Source of the DNA: CAZOAR01 sp964577985
Lineage (GTDB): Bacteria; Gemmatimonadota; CAZMKB01; CAZNLH01
Reading direction: 5' to 3'
DNA length: 53,215 bases
Assembly: GCA_964577985.1 (NCBI GenBank)
Contig: CAZOAR010000020.1
Location: 1 to 53,215, forward strand
Below, one piece after another: positions 25,830 to 34,696 of this stretch (positions are counted from its first letter, which is position 1; every line of letters begins with the position of its first letter). A model generated the notes under the pieces. That model ran no database searches, was not told the origin of the DNA, and was given only the letters and a program-made list of their open reading frames with translations. The translations under genes were made by a program, and so were the position numbers.

Positions 25830-27364
25830 CGTACATCGTAACGTGAAAAGGCCCAGAAATAGAATCCCGACAGAAGGACGTTGACGCCGAGCAGCATCAG
25901 GATGCTGTTCAGCGATCTTCCGGCCGCCTCCGAGACGTCCGCTTGATAATGATGAAATCGGGGCATGTCGCTCAGGTTCAGGCGCCGGCCCTTGTCTTCT
26001 TTCGCCGCCGCAAGCATTCCCCAGGCCCTCTCCATATCCATGTTGTTTCTGTCAAAGGATTCGGGGTCCAGCACAAGAGGTTCCTGATCCGGGGGATCGT
26101 CCGTGAACCAGCGCCTGGAGCTGAAACCATTCCTCTCTTCAATATACGAGACCACGTCCGACCGGTAGTTCCGCGCAGCGTCCATAAAGTCCTCGTAATC
26201 CTTGAGGCTCGACCCCGCCAGGTTTTGTGCGATCGTGTCGAGCAGGAAGGAAGGTGACATTTGAGACACACCATACGCAAGAGAAGCTTGTCGCGACAGA
26301 TTGTACAGATAGTTCCTTCTCACGTCCCATATGAGATCGGCATATCTCAGCGCCGTCCTGTTCGCGAAGGAATAGTAGTCCGTAAGCCATTCGTATCTCT
26401 CCGGACGGCCCAGTCTCACCAGGACTTCTTCCTCGTCTCCGTAGATCGTCAACTCACCCATCGGGGATGAATCCGGCATCTTCTCTTTGTGCACGGAGAT
26501 AAGCTCATCTGCTTCATTTTCGAGCGACGCCACCTTCAGGCCCATAGAACGAGTCGATTCCAGCTCTATCGCCTCAGACGCCATGAAAACCGATAGATTG
26601 GGCACTATGAGGACGAAGGTGAGCCAGATCAGCATCACCAGCATCAGCGCTGTCGATGAGTTCCTTGTGAGCGCCGATATGCAGAGGCCCACAAGGAGCA
26701 TCGCGGAGAGATAAAGGGCTGAACACAGGAGGATGGACGCCGCTCTGAACCACTCCTGGCCCATCAGGCCAACCGGGGAGTAAATGTTCAGGAGAAGAAG
26801 CGCGACAAGAAACCCGAGAATGAGAGGGAAAAGGAGGCTGGTGAGTCCGCCAAGATATTTCGCAAGAGCAATCCCGGTTCTGGATACTGAATTCGACAGA
26901 ACAAGCTTCAGCGTCCCTGTTTCGCGCTCTCCCGCGATCGCATCGAACGAGAGAAGAAGGGCCAGCAGACCGAGCACGTATCTGACGACCTCGATGAGAT
27001 CGAAAGTGGGGAAAAGGGCCAGCGTCTCGTTGTCAAGCCCTCCTCCCGTGGCCAGAAAAGGTACGCGCGAGTGAGAAACCGTGACCGTGGTCCCCAGCCT
27101 GTCAGCATAACCTTTGCTGAAGAGAAGCAGCGGGCTCGGTTCCCTGCTCAGAACCGGCTTGATGTGCGAGTAAACCCTTACGTCCGCCCGTTTCGCCGCC
27201 TCCGCGGCTACAAGACCCCCGTGTTCTTCAAGGCGATCCCGGTATTCCTTACTTCCGACGAGCGAACCTATTACTATGAGAAGCAAGGAGAGGGCCACAC
27301 ATGTCACGAATCGTGTGGTAAGGAGATTCTGGTATAACTCCTTGCGAATACTCTCCCGCAGCAC
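25826..27364 (-). CDS. ABC-2 type transporter permease (first of pair)
   Basis: A 512-residue paralogue of the following permease with the same layout: an N-terminal transmembrane segment (about 20-38), a soluble domain, a five-segment block around 130-270 with DAIAGERETGTLKL, a long soluble region, and a final segment ending in SRYDVR. The partner ends in LRSDVR, which supports common descent. Together they could form the channel of a heterodimeric ABC exporter. The GTG start follows GGAGTAGAGGA and lies four bases after the lipoprotein gene. The ATPase that must energise them is not encoded in this cluster. Confidence 0.87.
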   Translation of the reverse strand: MLRESIRKELYQNLLTTRFVTCVALSLLLIVIGSLVGSKEYRDRLEEHGGLVAAEAAKRADVRVYSHIKPVLSREPSPLLLFSKGYADRLGTTVTVSHSRVPFLATGGGLDNETLALFPTFDLIEVVRYVLGLLALLLSFDAIAGERETGTLKLVLSNSVSRTGIALAKYLGGLTSLLFPLILGFLVALLLLNIYSPVGLMGQEWFRAASILLCSALYLSAMLLVGLCISALTRNSSTALMLVMLIWLTFVLIVPNLSVFMASEAIELESTRSMGLKVASLENEADELISVHKEKMPDSSPMGELTIYGDEEEVLVRLGRPERYEWLTDYYSFANRTALRYADLIWDVRRNYLYNLSRQASLAYGVSQMSPSFLLDTIAQNLAGSSLKDYEDFMDAARNYRSDVVSYIEERNGFSSRRWFTDDPPDQEPLVLDPESFDRNNMDMERAWGMLAAAKEDKGRRLNLSDMPRFHHYQADVSEAAGRSLNSILMLLGVNVLLSGFYFWAFSRYDVR

Positions 27365-27368
27365 TCCT

Positions 27369-28100
27369 CTACTCCATCCGTTCTTCTGCGTTATCCTTGT
27401 TCAGGGTGATCTCCAGTACACCTCCCTCGGCCTGTACGGGCACGTTCCATATCAGCCATGCGTACTTTAACTCCCGATGTCTTTCCTTTCCGTTTATCCA
27501 CCACTTTCCACCAGGGACGACGACCCTTCCCACACCCTGCTTGTCCGTTTTTATCAGATAGTCCTCGGTGATTCCCCTCTCCAGCCGCACCCCCTGCAGC
27601 ACATCTTCGAGCCCCTTGTATGCCTCTCCCTCCCACTTTTCCATCCCGCTGTCATATGCCTTTCTGGACGCTATATATTCAGAGCGAGCCTTTTCCCTCT
27701 GCTCGTTGAGTTCCTTGTTCTTTGCCTTGGCCTCCTTATACCGTTTGTAAGCGACCTTGTACTTGCTACTCATCAGGTCCTTGATCTTCTTGACATCCGA
27801 TTCCGCGGTCCGGTATTCCTCGAGGTGGTCATTGTATTCCTTGTTGATCTCATCGTATGCGCCTCGCAAGGCCAGCAATTCATCCTTTGAGGGCTTCGAC
27901 GGCGGGTTGTTCACTCCCGCCAGAGAGTCTTTGACTGCCTCGATGTCATATGGCAGCAGGCTAAATTTCACACCCGACACGGCCTCTTCTCCCTCCTCAC
28001 CACTCAGGACCACCGTCAGCACAATCTTTGTGTCTTTGCTGCACCCGCTCATGGCAATTGTTAGCGATAAACCGGCCAGAAGGACAAGCAGTCCCCTCAT
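27369..28100 (-). CDS. Coiled-coil lipoprotein of unknown function
   Basis: A 243-residue protein with a lipoprotein signal: hydrophobic residues 4-15, then the lipobox A-M-S-G-C20, so it should be acylated and anchored at a membrane. A beta-type segment follows (about 25-50). Then comes a long charged helical region (about 70-165) with a heptad-like pattern and many K/E residues, likely a coiled coil. A beta-rich end (about 175-243) contains GGKWWINGK. I know no family. It sits between the M16 peptidase pair and the two ABC permeases with gaps of 13 and 4 bases, so it may be an extracytoplasmic part of that system. ATG with AAGGAGG upstream. Confidence 0.8.
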   Translation of the reverse strand: MRGLLVLLAGLSLTIAMSGCSKDTKIVLTVVLSGEEGEEAVSGVKFSLLPYDIEAVKDSLAGVNNPPSKPSKDELLALRGAYDEINKEYNDHLEEYRTAESDVKKIKDLMSSKYKVAYKRYKEAKAKNKELNEQREKARSEYIASRKAYDSGMEKWEGEAYKGLEDVLQGVRLERGITEDYLIKTDKQGVGRVVVPGGKWWINGKERHRELKYAWLIWNVPVQAEGGVLEITLNKDNAEERME

Positions 28101-28113
28101 TCAAACCTCCTTT

Positions 28114-29430
28114 TCAGTTGTTCTCAGGATCAATTTGATCCGCTGCTCCCCTCGGCACAATGGCACCGAGAGAGTATCGTCGAAAGTGTCTAGCTGCCAC
28201 ATCCTTCAGTCCTTCAGCAGTAACATCATCTATTCTCTTCAGATACGTTTCTCCATAGTCGCAGCCAACGCCGGATATTTCAAACCTTCCTCGTCGTGCC
28301 GCGCGTGATGACATCGTTTCTCCTCCGATCAGAAAAATTCCCTTCAAATACTCCTTTGTCCTTTCGAGTTCTTCGCCGCGAGGGACCTCCTCCGAGACCT
28401 TCTCAATCTCTTCCGACAGCCCCTGAACGGCCTCTTTATACCTCCCGGGGTCCGTTCCTATATATCCAGCCAGGAAGCTGGGGCCCTCGTATGCCCGGTA
28501 GACCGACGAAACCTGATAAGCGAGCCCTCTCTCTTCTCTCAGTCTGGAAAAGAGCCGGGAGTCCATGGACCCCCCAAGGGCCGCGTTGACAACCTGCATC
28601 TCGTGGTAGCCATCATCACCAAACGATGGAGCCGGATAGCCCAAAACAATCCAGGCGGCTGAACTATCCCTCTCTTCCCTCGTGTTACGATGCCCCTGCT
28701 CCTCTCCATGCGGTCTGTCGCTGGTTCTTCCCGTACCAGACACTTTCGATTCGCCACCGGACTCTTCTTCATTCGCGATTTCGCCCAGTTCTTCGACTAT
28801 CTTTGTTGAAATATCTCGCACAATATCGGGTTCAAAATCGCCCGCGCACGAAAACACCATTCCAGCCGGGCAGTAAACCCTCTTTCTGAACGCTACCACA
28901 TCTTCGAGTTTGAGTGCTTCTATCGTATCTTCGCTGCCCTGAACAGGCTTATGGAGAGGATGGTTTCCGTAGAAGGCGTCCTGGAAGAGGTCCAGTGTGT
29001 GGGCAAGGAGGTCGTCTTTTCTCTGTCTCACTTCGTCAAGCGCCAGTTCTCGTTCTTTTTCAAACTCCTTTACGGACATCGCGGGGTGAGTGAGAACGTC
29101 CGACAGGATATTGAGTGAATCCATCACCTTATCCCTGGTAGTAAGCAGAGATATGCTGCCGGCTTCCTTTCCCGTGGAGGTTACCAGTTTTGAACCGAGC
29201 GAGTCCAGAGCCCTGTCCAGCTCTTCCCCGTTCATCGACTCGGTTCCTTTAAGGAGGAGGTTCTGCATGAGATGTGACACGCCGGAGTCTTCTTCCGTCT
29301 CATAGATGCTTCCCATCTTGAGAAAAATGTGGATCGCCACTATTTCCTGGTCTGAATATGGGTCCATGATGAGGATCGACCGCTCACCGATTTCCTCGCG
29401 AAGCACGGTTTCTCTCTTCCCCTTCATCAC
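28114..29430 (-). CDS. M16-family peptidase homologue, catalytically inactive
   Basis: A 438-residue M16 (insulinase/processing-peptidase) protein. At the place of the zinc motif HxxEH it has H53-L-M-Q56-N57, so the catalytic glutamate and the second histidine are lost. The rest of the fold, including LTHPAMSVKEFEKERELALDEV and the second M16 domain, is present. A low-complexity charged insertion lies at about 220-260. In other M16 systems such inactive subunits pair with an active one to form the chamber. The active partner is encoded directly upstream, overlapping by ATGA. Confidence 0.9.
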   Translation of the reverse strand: MMKGKRETVLREEIGERSILIMDPYSDQEIVAIHIFLKMGSIYETEEDSGVSHLMQNLLLKGTESMNGEELDRALDSLGSKLVTSTGKEAGSISLLTTRDKVMDSLNILSDVLTHPAMSVKEFEKERELALDEVRQRKDDLLAHTLDLFQDAFYGNHPLHKPVQGSEDTIEALKLEDVVAFRKRVYCPAGMVFSCAGDFEPDIVRDISTKIVEELGEIANEEESGGESKVSGTGRTSDRPHGEEQGHRNTREERDSSAAWIVLGYPAPSFGDDGYHEMQVVNAALGGSMDSRLFSRLREERGLAYQVSSVYRAYEGPSFLAGYIGTDPGRYKEAVQGLSEEIEKVSEEVPRGEELERTKEYLKGIFLIGGETMSSRAARRGRFEISGVGCDYGETYLKRIDDVTAEGLKDVAARHFRRYSLGAIVPRGAADQIDPENN

Positions 29431-30692
29431 CTCTCCCCCCTGGGACCAACGACAACTCGCGCGAATGGTTGCTCCAGGATATAGCCATCAAGGATTTGCC
29501 TGACGTTGTCTGCGCTGACCGCGTCGACATCGTCGAGGTAGTCGAGAACCACATCGGCGTTGCCATATTCGATTTCATAATAGGCGAGCGTCCCCGAGAG
29601 AGAGACGCTCGTTTCGTTTTCATACAGGAATCCGGACTGGAGTATCGTCTTTGCCCGTTCCAGCTCTCCCTCCTCCAGGCCCTCATCCACAACGTTTCGT
29701 ATTTCCTCGAACAAAGCCTGATTGACTTGTTGCTCTCTGCTCGGCCTGAAAACAGTGTCTATTCCAAAAATTCCCGCGTTCCTCAGTTCCATGTGCCATG
29801 ACGAAATCGCACTCACGAGCTTCTCCCTCTCGATCAAGCCCCTGTACAGCCTGGAGCTTCTTCCTCCCCCGAGAATCGTGGCGGCGACTTCAAATGCCGG
29901 AAGAAGAGCCCTCTCCCTGATCCCCGGTGTGTGAAAACCGATCGCGGCATAAACCTGATTCAGATCCTTGTCCTCAAAGCGATCCTTCTTTCTCTCGGGC
30001 GGGCCGATCTCCAGGTTTCGCAGGCCCGGCCCATGAGCTTCTATTCTGTTTTCTCTCTCGATCGAGCCGGAGATGATTTTCTCCACTTCAACAGCCTTGA
30101 TGTCGCCCGCGACCACTATCACGAGGTTGGATAGTGTGTAATGCCGGTCGAAATATGCTCTCAAGTCGGGGGCACATATATTCTCAAGACTTTCCTCTCT
30201 GCCGAGGATCGGCAGCGCGTAGGGTGTCCCGCGAAACATTCCTTCCTGCAGAAGTGTGAAGAGTCTGGAGCTGGGGTTGTCGTCCCGACGGCGGATCTCT
30301 TCGCGGATGATCATCTTCTCGTTTTCCACGTCCTCGGTCCTTATCGCGGGATTCATGAGCGCGTCATTCAACAGATCAACCGCCTTCTCAAAATGCCAGC
30401 CGGGCACTACAATATAATATTGAGTGAATTCATACGACGTGGCGGCGTTGTTGTATCCTCCCATCGCCTTGACCTGACGGTCCATCTCCCCTTTTGGATA
30501 TTTCTCCGTGCCCTTGAAAAAAATATGTTCGAAAAAGTGAGATATCCCGTTTATTTCAGGCTCTTCGTTCACGCTTCCCGTTGCAAGCCAGTAGTTGACT
30601 GCGACGACGGGGTGTCCCGGCTTCTCTCTGACGAGAAGAGTCGGGCCACAATCGAGCTTCTTCCTGTAGTGGGGTGAAACCGGGTTTTTCAT
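29427..30692 (-). CDS. M16-family zinc metallopeptidase, active subunit
   Basis: The active M16 peptidase. The inverted zinc motif is H52-F-F-E55-H56, with the third ligand E131/E132 in EKMIIREEIRR about 75 residues later. The C-terminal domain carries the R/Y pair region GGGRSSRLYRGLIEREKLV typical of active halves. No signal peptide is evident with the ATG at 30692, so either it is cytoplasmic or its export is not visible; the frame is open to a GTG at 30743. It probably degrades peptides, possibly together with its inactive partner. It heads the minus-strand run that continues into the lipoprotein and ABC permeases. Confidence 0.92.
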   Translation of the reverse strand: MKNPVSPHYRKKLDCGPTLLVREKPGHPVVAVNYWLATGSVNEEPEINGISHFFEHIFFKGTEKYPKGEMDRQVKAMGGYNNAATSYEFTQYYIVVPGWHFEKAVDLLNDALMNPAIRTEDVENEKMIIREEIRRRDDNPSSRLFTLLQEGMFRGTPYALPILGREESLENICAPDLRAYFDRHYTLSNLVIVVAGDIKAVEVEKIISGSIERENRIEAHGPGLRNLEIGPPERKKDRFEDKDLNQVYAAIGFHTPGIRERALLPAFEVAATILGGGRSSRLYRGLIEREKLVSAISSWHMELRNAGIFGIDTVFRPSREQQVNQALFEEIRNVVDEGLEEGELERAKTILQSGFLYENETSVSLSGTLAYYEIEYGNADVVLDYLDDVDAVSADNVRQILDGYILEQPFARVVVGPRGER

Positions 30693-30811
30693 CGAAAGAG
30701 ACCGCTTCCGCAGGGGTTCCTCTGTTGACCATCTCGACAGCACGCGGAGAGCGCGCCCGGCACCCGGATGGATAGCGTGCAGCCCTCGTCGATACGGTAT
30801 CGCGTGTCCCT

Positions 30812-30840
30812 AAAATACAAAGATCAGGATCAAAAATCAA
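30812..30840 (-). promoter_or_regulatory. Promoter for the M16-lipoprotein-ABC run
   Basis: On the minus strand TTGATT (30840-30835), 17 bases, then TATTTT (30817-30812). The predicted start near 30805 gives a leader of about 110 bases to ATG 30692 or 60 to GTG 30743. Confidence 0.45.
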
Positions 30841-30953
30841 CAGCAGACGTTCTGCCGCTTTCCTGCACCTTCTTGCTCCTGAGTATAGTGTAAGGCGAAT
30901 GCTATCATGGCAACCCGGTTTCTTATCGTGGTTGCCTCATAAGGAACTGCTGG

Positions 30954-31883
30954 TCAGTCGGGGATAGCGTTTCCGAGGATGTAATTGGCAGGATTCACAT
31001 TCTTTCCGTTCACCATCACTTCATAGTGAAGATGTGGGCCAGTTGTCACACCCGTATTGCCGACCAGGGCAATAACCTCCCCACGCTCCACGATGTCTCC
31101 CTTATTCTTCTTTATCCTGGAACAGTGCGCGTACAAGGTTCTATAACCATAATCGTGATCGATGACCACCGTCAGTCCATAGCCCACTTTCCAGGCAGCA
31201 CGAATTATTTTCCCTTCCGCGGTCGCTATGATCGGGGTCCCTTTCCTGGCATAGATGTCCACTCCCTCATGCGGCCTGATATCTCCAAAAATGGGGTGTC
31301 TCCGCGCTCCAAATCCACTGCTGATCCTGCCGTCCGTCGGCCAGACCGAAGGCGTCCGCGAGAACTTCTTGTTGTCGTACTCCAACTGCTCGACCGACTC
31401 CACGAGACTCTGGTAGACAAGGTCGGCCCTCCGGGAAAGCAATGACAGTTGTTCATCAGAGTCGGAAAACTCCTTGCCGGCGGGGCTCTCCAGCCACCGG
31501 GAAACGCGCGGATCTATCGAGACAAAGGATGGACCACCGATGCCTACATTTCTGACATCGGGTTCTATCCTGGACAAGCCGGCGACCTCCCGGAAGTGTT
31601 GCTCTGCGATCATGACCTGCCCGATGGTCCCTTCAAGCCCGATCATTTTCTCTTCCATCGCGGCCAGTTGCGAACGAAGGATACGGTTCTCCTGCTGCGC
31701 CTGGTCAAGATTCTCTTCCCTGGTGCGCCGTATCAGCCGACCATACGTCAGGAAGGCAAGGCTGAGTACTACCACGCTCACGAGCGCGGCGCAGCCATAG
31801 ATGTGCCACCGTGCCACCCGATAAACCTTCGCGCTCTTCCCGCAGTGGGGAATTATGCTCAAGGTCCAGGAATTTTCTTTCAA
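30954..31883 (-). CDS. Membrane-anchored M23 peptidase
   Basis: A 309-residue cell-wall endopeptidase-type protein. It has a cytoplasmic N-terminus, one transmembrane segment (about 29-47), a coiled coil (about 53-95), and a C-terminal LytM/M23 domain with H205-E-G-V-D209 and H284-L-H286. All zinc ligands are present, so it is probably active on peptidoglycan cross-links rather than a degenerate regulator. The TTG at 31883 was chosen because AGGAG lies eight bases upstream and it gives a normal membrane-anchor start; an upstream in-frame start at 31931 would add 16 residues. A second M23 gene of the same architecture lies at 51491. Confidence 0.9.
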   Translation of the reverse strand: MKENSWTLSIIPHCGKSAKVYRVARWHIYGCAALVSVVVLSLAFLTYGRLIRRTREENLDQAQQENRILRSQLAAMEEKMIGLEGTIGQVMIAEQHFREVAGLSRIEPDVRNVGIGGPSFVSIDPRVSRWLESPAGKEFSDSDEQLSLLSRRADLVYQSLVESVEQLEYDNKKFSRTPSVWPTDGRISSGFGARRHPIFGDIRPHEGVDIYARKGTPIIATAEGKIIRAAWKVGYGLTVVIDHDYGYRTLYAHCSRIKKNKGDIVERGEVIALVGNTGVTTGPHLHYEVMVNGKNVNPANYILGNAIPD

Positions 31884-31976
31884 GGCATCAACTCCTGCAT
31901 GAATGCCAACGAACTCCACCATACAAAACACATGCGCTATTCCTGTCGCGAAAACGGTCCTGAATAAAGCTGTGGA

Positions 31977-32005
31977 ATTCTAAAAGGATTTCATTGCCAA
32001 GTCAA
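31977..32005 (-). promoter_or_regulatory. Promoter for the M23 peptidase gene
   Basis: On the minus strand TTGACT (32005-32000), 17 bases, then TAGAAT (31982-31977). A start near 31970 gives a leader of about 87 bases. Confidence 0.55.
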
Positions 32006-32138
32006 GCTTTTTCCTGTCAAAGCAAGATGCGTACCCCGGATCAAATCGCGGAGCGGGCTTGTACTAACCCGCTGACCTGCCTTGGGTTACAGGCAACTTA
32101 AGAATCCACCGATCTATTGGGTCCGTGGTGGTGGTGTG

Positions 32139-32158
32139 AAAATCTTTCGCCCGAAAGA
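32139..32158 (-). terminator. Intrinsic terminator after gyrA
   Basis: Read on the minus strand, CTTTCG-GG-CGAAAG (32157-32144, one more T-A pair outside) is followed by ATTTTC, six bases after the gyrA stop. It is a short but correctly placed hairpin with a T-rich tail. Confidence 0.5.
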
Positions 32159-32163
32159 GAAAG

Positions 32164-34647
32164 TCAGTTATCGTCCGGTGCTGGCTCGCCAATCTCGACA
32201 GAACCGTTATCCTCCGAAAGTTTCTCCTCCGAAAGACATGCGAGGTCCGCGAGCAAATCGCCCTCCACGAGGTTCATCAGTCTTACCCCCTGTGTGCTGC
32301 GCCCGATGACCCTGATTCCCTGTGCTCCCATACGGATTACCGTACCCTGTACCGAGACCAGCATCAGGTTATCCCTGTCGAGCACCTCCTTTATCGACAC
32401 GAGCCTCCCTGTCTTCTCTGTCACCTTGAGTGTGATAACACCCATTCCCCCTCGCCGTGTCATTCGGTAGTCCGCGAACTTCGACCTCTTACCATACCCC
32501 TTCTCGGTTGCAACAAGAAGTGTCCCGGAGCGCCCCTCTACGACCATGCCCACGACCTGATCATCCCCCCGCAGCTTGATCCCCCGCACCCCCACGGCAC
32601 TTCTACCCATATGCCGCACCTCTTTTTCCCGGAAGCGTATGGCATGGCCGTTTTTCGTGGCAAGGATCACGTTCCGCTGGCCATCGGTTATCGTAGCGCC
32701 GATCAGCTCATCACCCTCAACAAGGCCCTGGGCGATTATCCCGCCCCGTCTCGGATTGGAAAACGCAGAGAGTCGGGTCTTCTTCACTATGCCGTTTCTG
32801 GTCGCCATCAGCAGGAATTTGTTCTCTTCAAAGACCCTGACAGGCAGGTACGAGGCAACCTCGTCACCTTCCCTCAGGTTTAGAAGGTTGACGACCGGCC
32901 TACCCTTCGCCTCTCTCCCACCACGTGGAATCTCATAGACCTTAAGCCAGTAACAGATTCCTTTTCTTGTGAAGAACAGGATGTACTCCTTTGTGGAGGC
33001 GATGAAGAGGTGTTCGACAAAATCACCCTCGCTTGTCACCATCCCGATGATTCCTTTTCCTCCCCGCCTTTGCTGTCGGTAAGTTCTTGTAGCGATGCGC
33101 TTTATATACCCTTTATGCGTGAGCGTTATAACCATATCCTCGTCGGATATGATATCTTCCACGTTGATATCCTCCACACTCTCTATTATCTCGGTGCGCC
33201 GGGAGTCTCCATATTTGTGCTGGATCTCGAGGAGTTCTTCCTTCACGATCTCCATCCGTTTTCTTCTCGACTCCAGAATTCCCTTCAACCTCGCGATTGT
33301 CTTGAGAAGTTCGCGATATTCCGCGTCTATCTTCTCGCGCTCCAGACCCGTCAGCCGCGCAAGCCTCATATCAAGTATAGCCTGAGTCTGTACATCGGAG
33401 AGCGCGAACCGGGACATCAACGCTTCCCGTGCGGCCTGCGTGTCACGCGAACTTTTTATGATCTGAACCACCTCATCAATGTTGTCAACCGCTATCTTCA
33501 GGCCTTCAAGGATGTGCGCCCGTTTCTCGGCCTTGTCGAGTTCAAATATGGTCCTTCTTTCAATCACATCGTGTCGGTGCTCCAGGAACAGCTCTAGAAT
33601 CTTTCTGAGGCTGAGCACCTCGGGTGCTCCATCGACAAGCGCGAGCTGGATGACTCCAAAGGTCGTCTGCATCTGGGTCTTCTTGTAGAGCGTATTCAAG
33701 ACGACCTCCGAATCGGCCTGTCGCTTCAGCTCGACGACAACGCGCATTCCCTCACGATCAGACTCGTCCCTGAGGTCGGAAATCCCTTCTATCTGCTTCG
33801 ATTTGACGAGGGAGGCGATCTGCTCCACCAGTCGGGCTTTATTGACCTGGTAAGGTATTTCCGTTATCACGAGGGTCTCTCTTTTGTCCTTTTTCGTCTC
33901 GCGGATCGCCTTCGCCCTCACGATCAGCTTACCCCTCCCCGTCCGGTAGTAATTGTAGATTCCCTCCCGCCCGCAGACATACGCGCCTCCGGGAAAATCC
34001 GGTCCCACAATGAGGTTGTACAACTCGTCATCCTCGACCTCCGGCTCATCTATCAGCTTGACGGCACAGTCAACGACCTCGGTCAGGTTGTGGGGGGGGA
34101 TGTTTGTGGCCATTCCCACGGCAATGCCGGACGCCCCATTGATCAGAAGGTTCGGCAGTCGAGCGGGGAGCGAGAGCGGTTCCTCCGAGCTGTTGTCGAA
34201 ATTAGGGCCGAAATCGACAGTCTCCTTGTCTATGTCTGTCAGCATCTCGACAGCGAGCGGGGTCATGCGGGCTTCGGTATACCGGTATGCTGCGGCCCGG
34301 TCTCCGTCAATCGACCCGAAATTGCCCTGCCCGTCGATCAGCGGATACCTCAGCGAGAAGTCCTGCGCCATCCGGACCATCGTGTCGTAAACCGCCGAAT
34401 CACCGTGCGGATGGAATCGCGCAAGGACATCTCCAACGACGGATGCGCTTTTCTTGTACGGCCTGTTCGGCAGCAGGCCGATGTCGTTCATGGCATAAAG
34501 AATCCTCCTGTGGACCGGTTTGAGCCCGTCCTTCACGTCCGGCAAGGCTCTTCCCACAATGACCGACATCGAATAATCGATGTAACTGTCCCGCATCTCA
34601 TCTTCTATGAACCTCGAGATTTCCCTTTCGCGTGTATCTATCGGCAT
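32164..34647 (-). CDS. gyrA: DNA gyrase subunit A
   Basis: An 827-residue type II topoisomerase subunit that breaks and rejoins DNA. The active-site tyrosine is Y123 in AAYRYTEARMT. The quinolone-determining region HPHGDSAVYDT keeps the usual Ser84 and Asp88. The C-terminal wheel carries the GyrA box QRRGGKG, which marks it as gyrase rather than topoisomerase IV. The ATG follows GGAAGGA, and the gene lies 49 bases after gyrB in the same direction. It introduces negative supercoils with GyrB. Confidence 0.98.
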   Translation of the reverse strand: MPIDTREREISRFIEDEMRDSYIDYSMSVIVGRALPDVKDGLKPVHRRILYAMNDIGLLPNRPYKKSASVVGDVLARFHPHGDSAVYDTMVRMAQDFSLRYPLIDGQGNFGSIDGDRAAAYRYTEARMTPLAVEMLTDIDKETVDFGPNFDNSSEEPLSLPARLPNLLINGASGIAVGMATNIPPHNLTEVVDCAVKLIDEPEVEDDELYNLIVGPDFPGGAYVCGREGIYNYYRTGRGKLIVRAKAIRETKKDKRETLVITEIPYQVNKARLVEQIASLVKSKQIEGISDLRDESDREGMRVVVELKRQADSEVVLNTLYKKTQMQTTFGVIQLALVDGAPEVLSLRKILELFLEHRHDVIERRTIFELDKAEKRAHILEGLKIAVDNIDEVVQIIKSSRDTQAAREALMSRFALSDVQTQAILDMRLARLTGLEREKIDAEYRELLKTIARLKGILESRRKRMEIVKEELLEIQHKYGDSRRTEIIESVEDINVEDIISDEDMVITLTHKGYIKRIATRTYRQQRRGGKGIIGMVTSEGDFVEHLFIASTKEYILFFTRKGICYWLKVYEIPRGGREAKGRPVVNLLNLREGDEVASYLPVRVFEENKFLLMATRNGIVKKTRLSAFSNPRRGGIIAQGLVEGDELIGATITDGQRNVILATKNGHAIRFREKEVRHMGRSAVGVRGIKLRGDDQVVGMVVEGRSGTLLVATEKGYGKRSKFADYRMTRRGGMGVITLKVTEKTGRLVSIKEVLDRDNLMLVSVQGTVIRMGAQGIRVIGRSTQGVRLMNLVEGDLLADLACLSEEKLSEDNGSVEIGEPAPDDN

Positions 34648-34696
34648 CCGGCTTTTTCCTTCCCGCTATACCTTGTCAACGGAGGCTGCTCCGTGT

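Noticed and set aside
27494..27502. TTATCCACC as a DnaA box
   Set aside because: A single site inside the lipoprotein coding sequence, with a mismatch at the conserved last position.
32921..32928. CCACGTGG as a possible second parS
   Set aside because: It is inside gyrA coding sequence and the flanking bases do not extend the parS palindrome.
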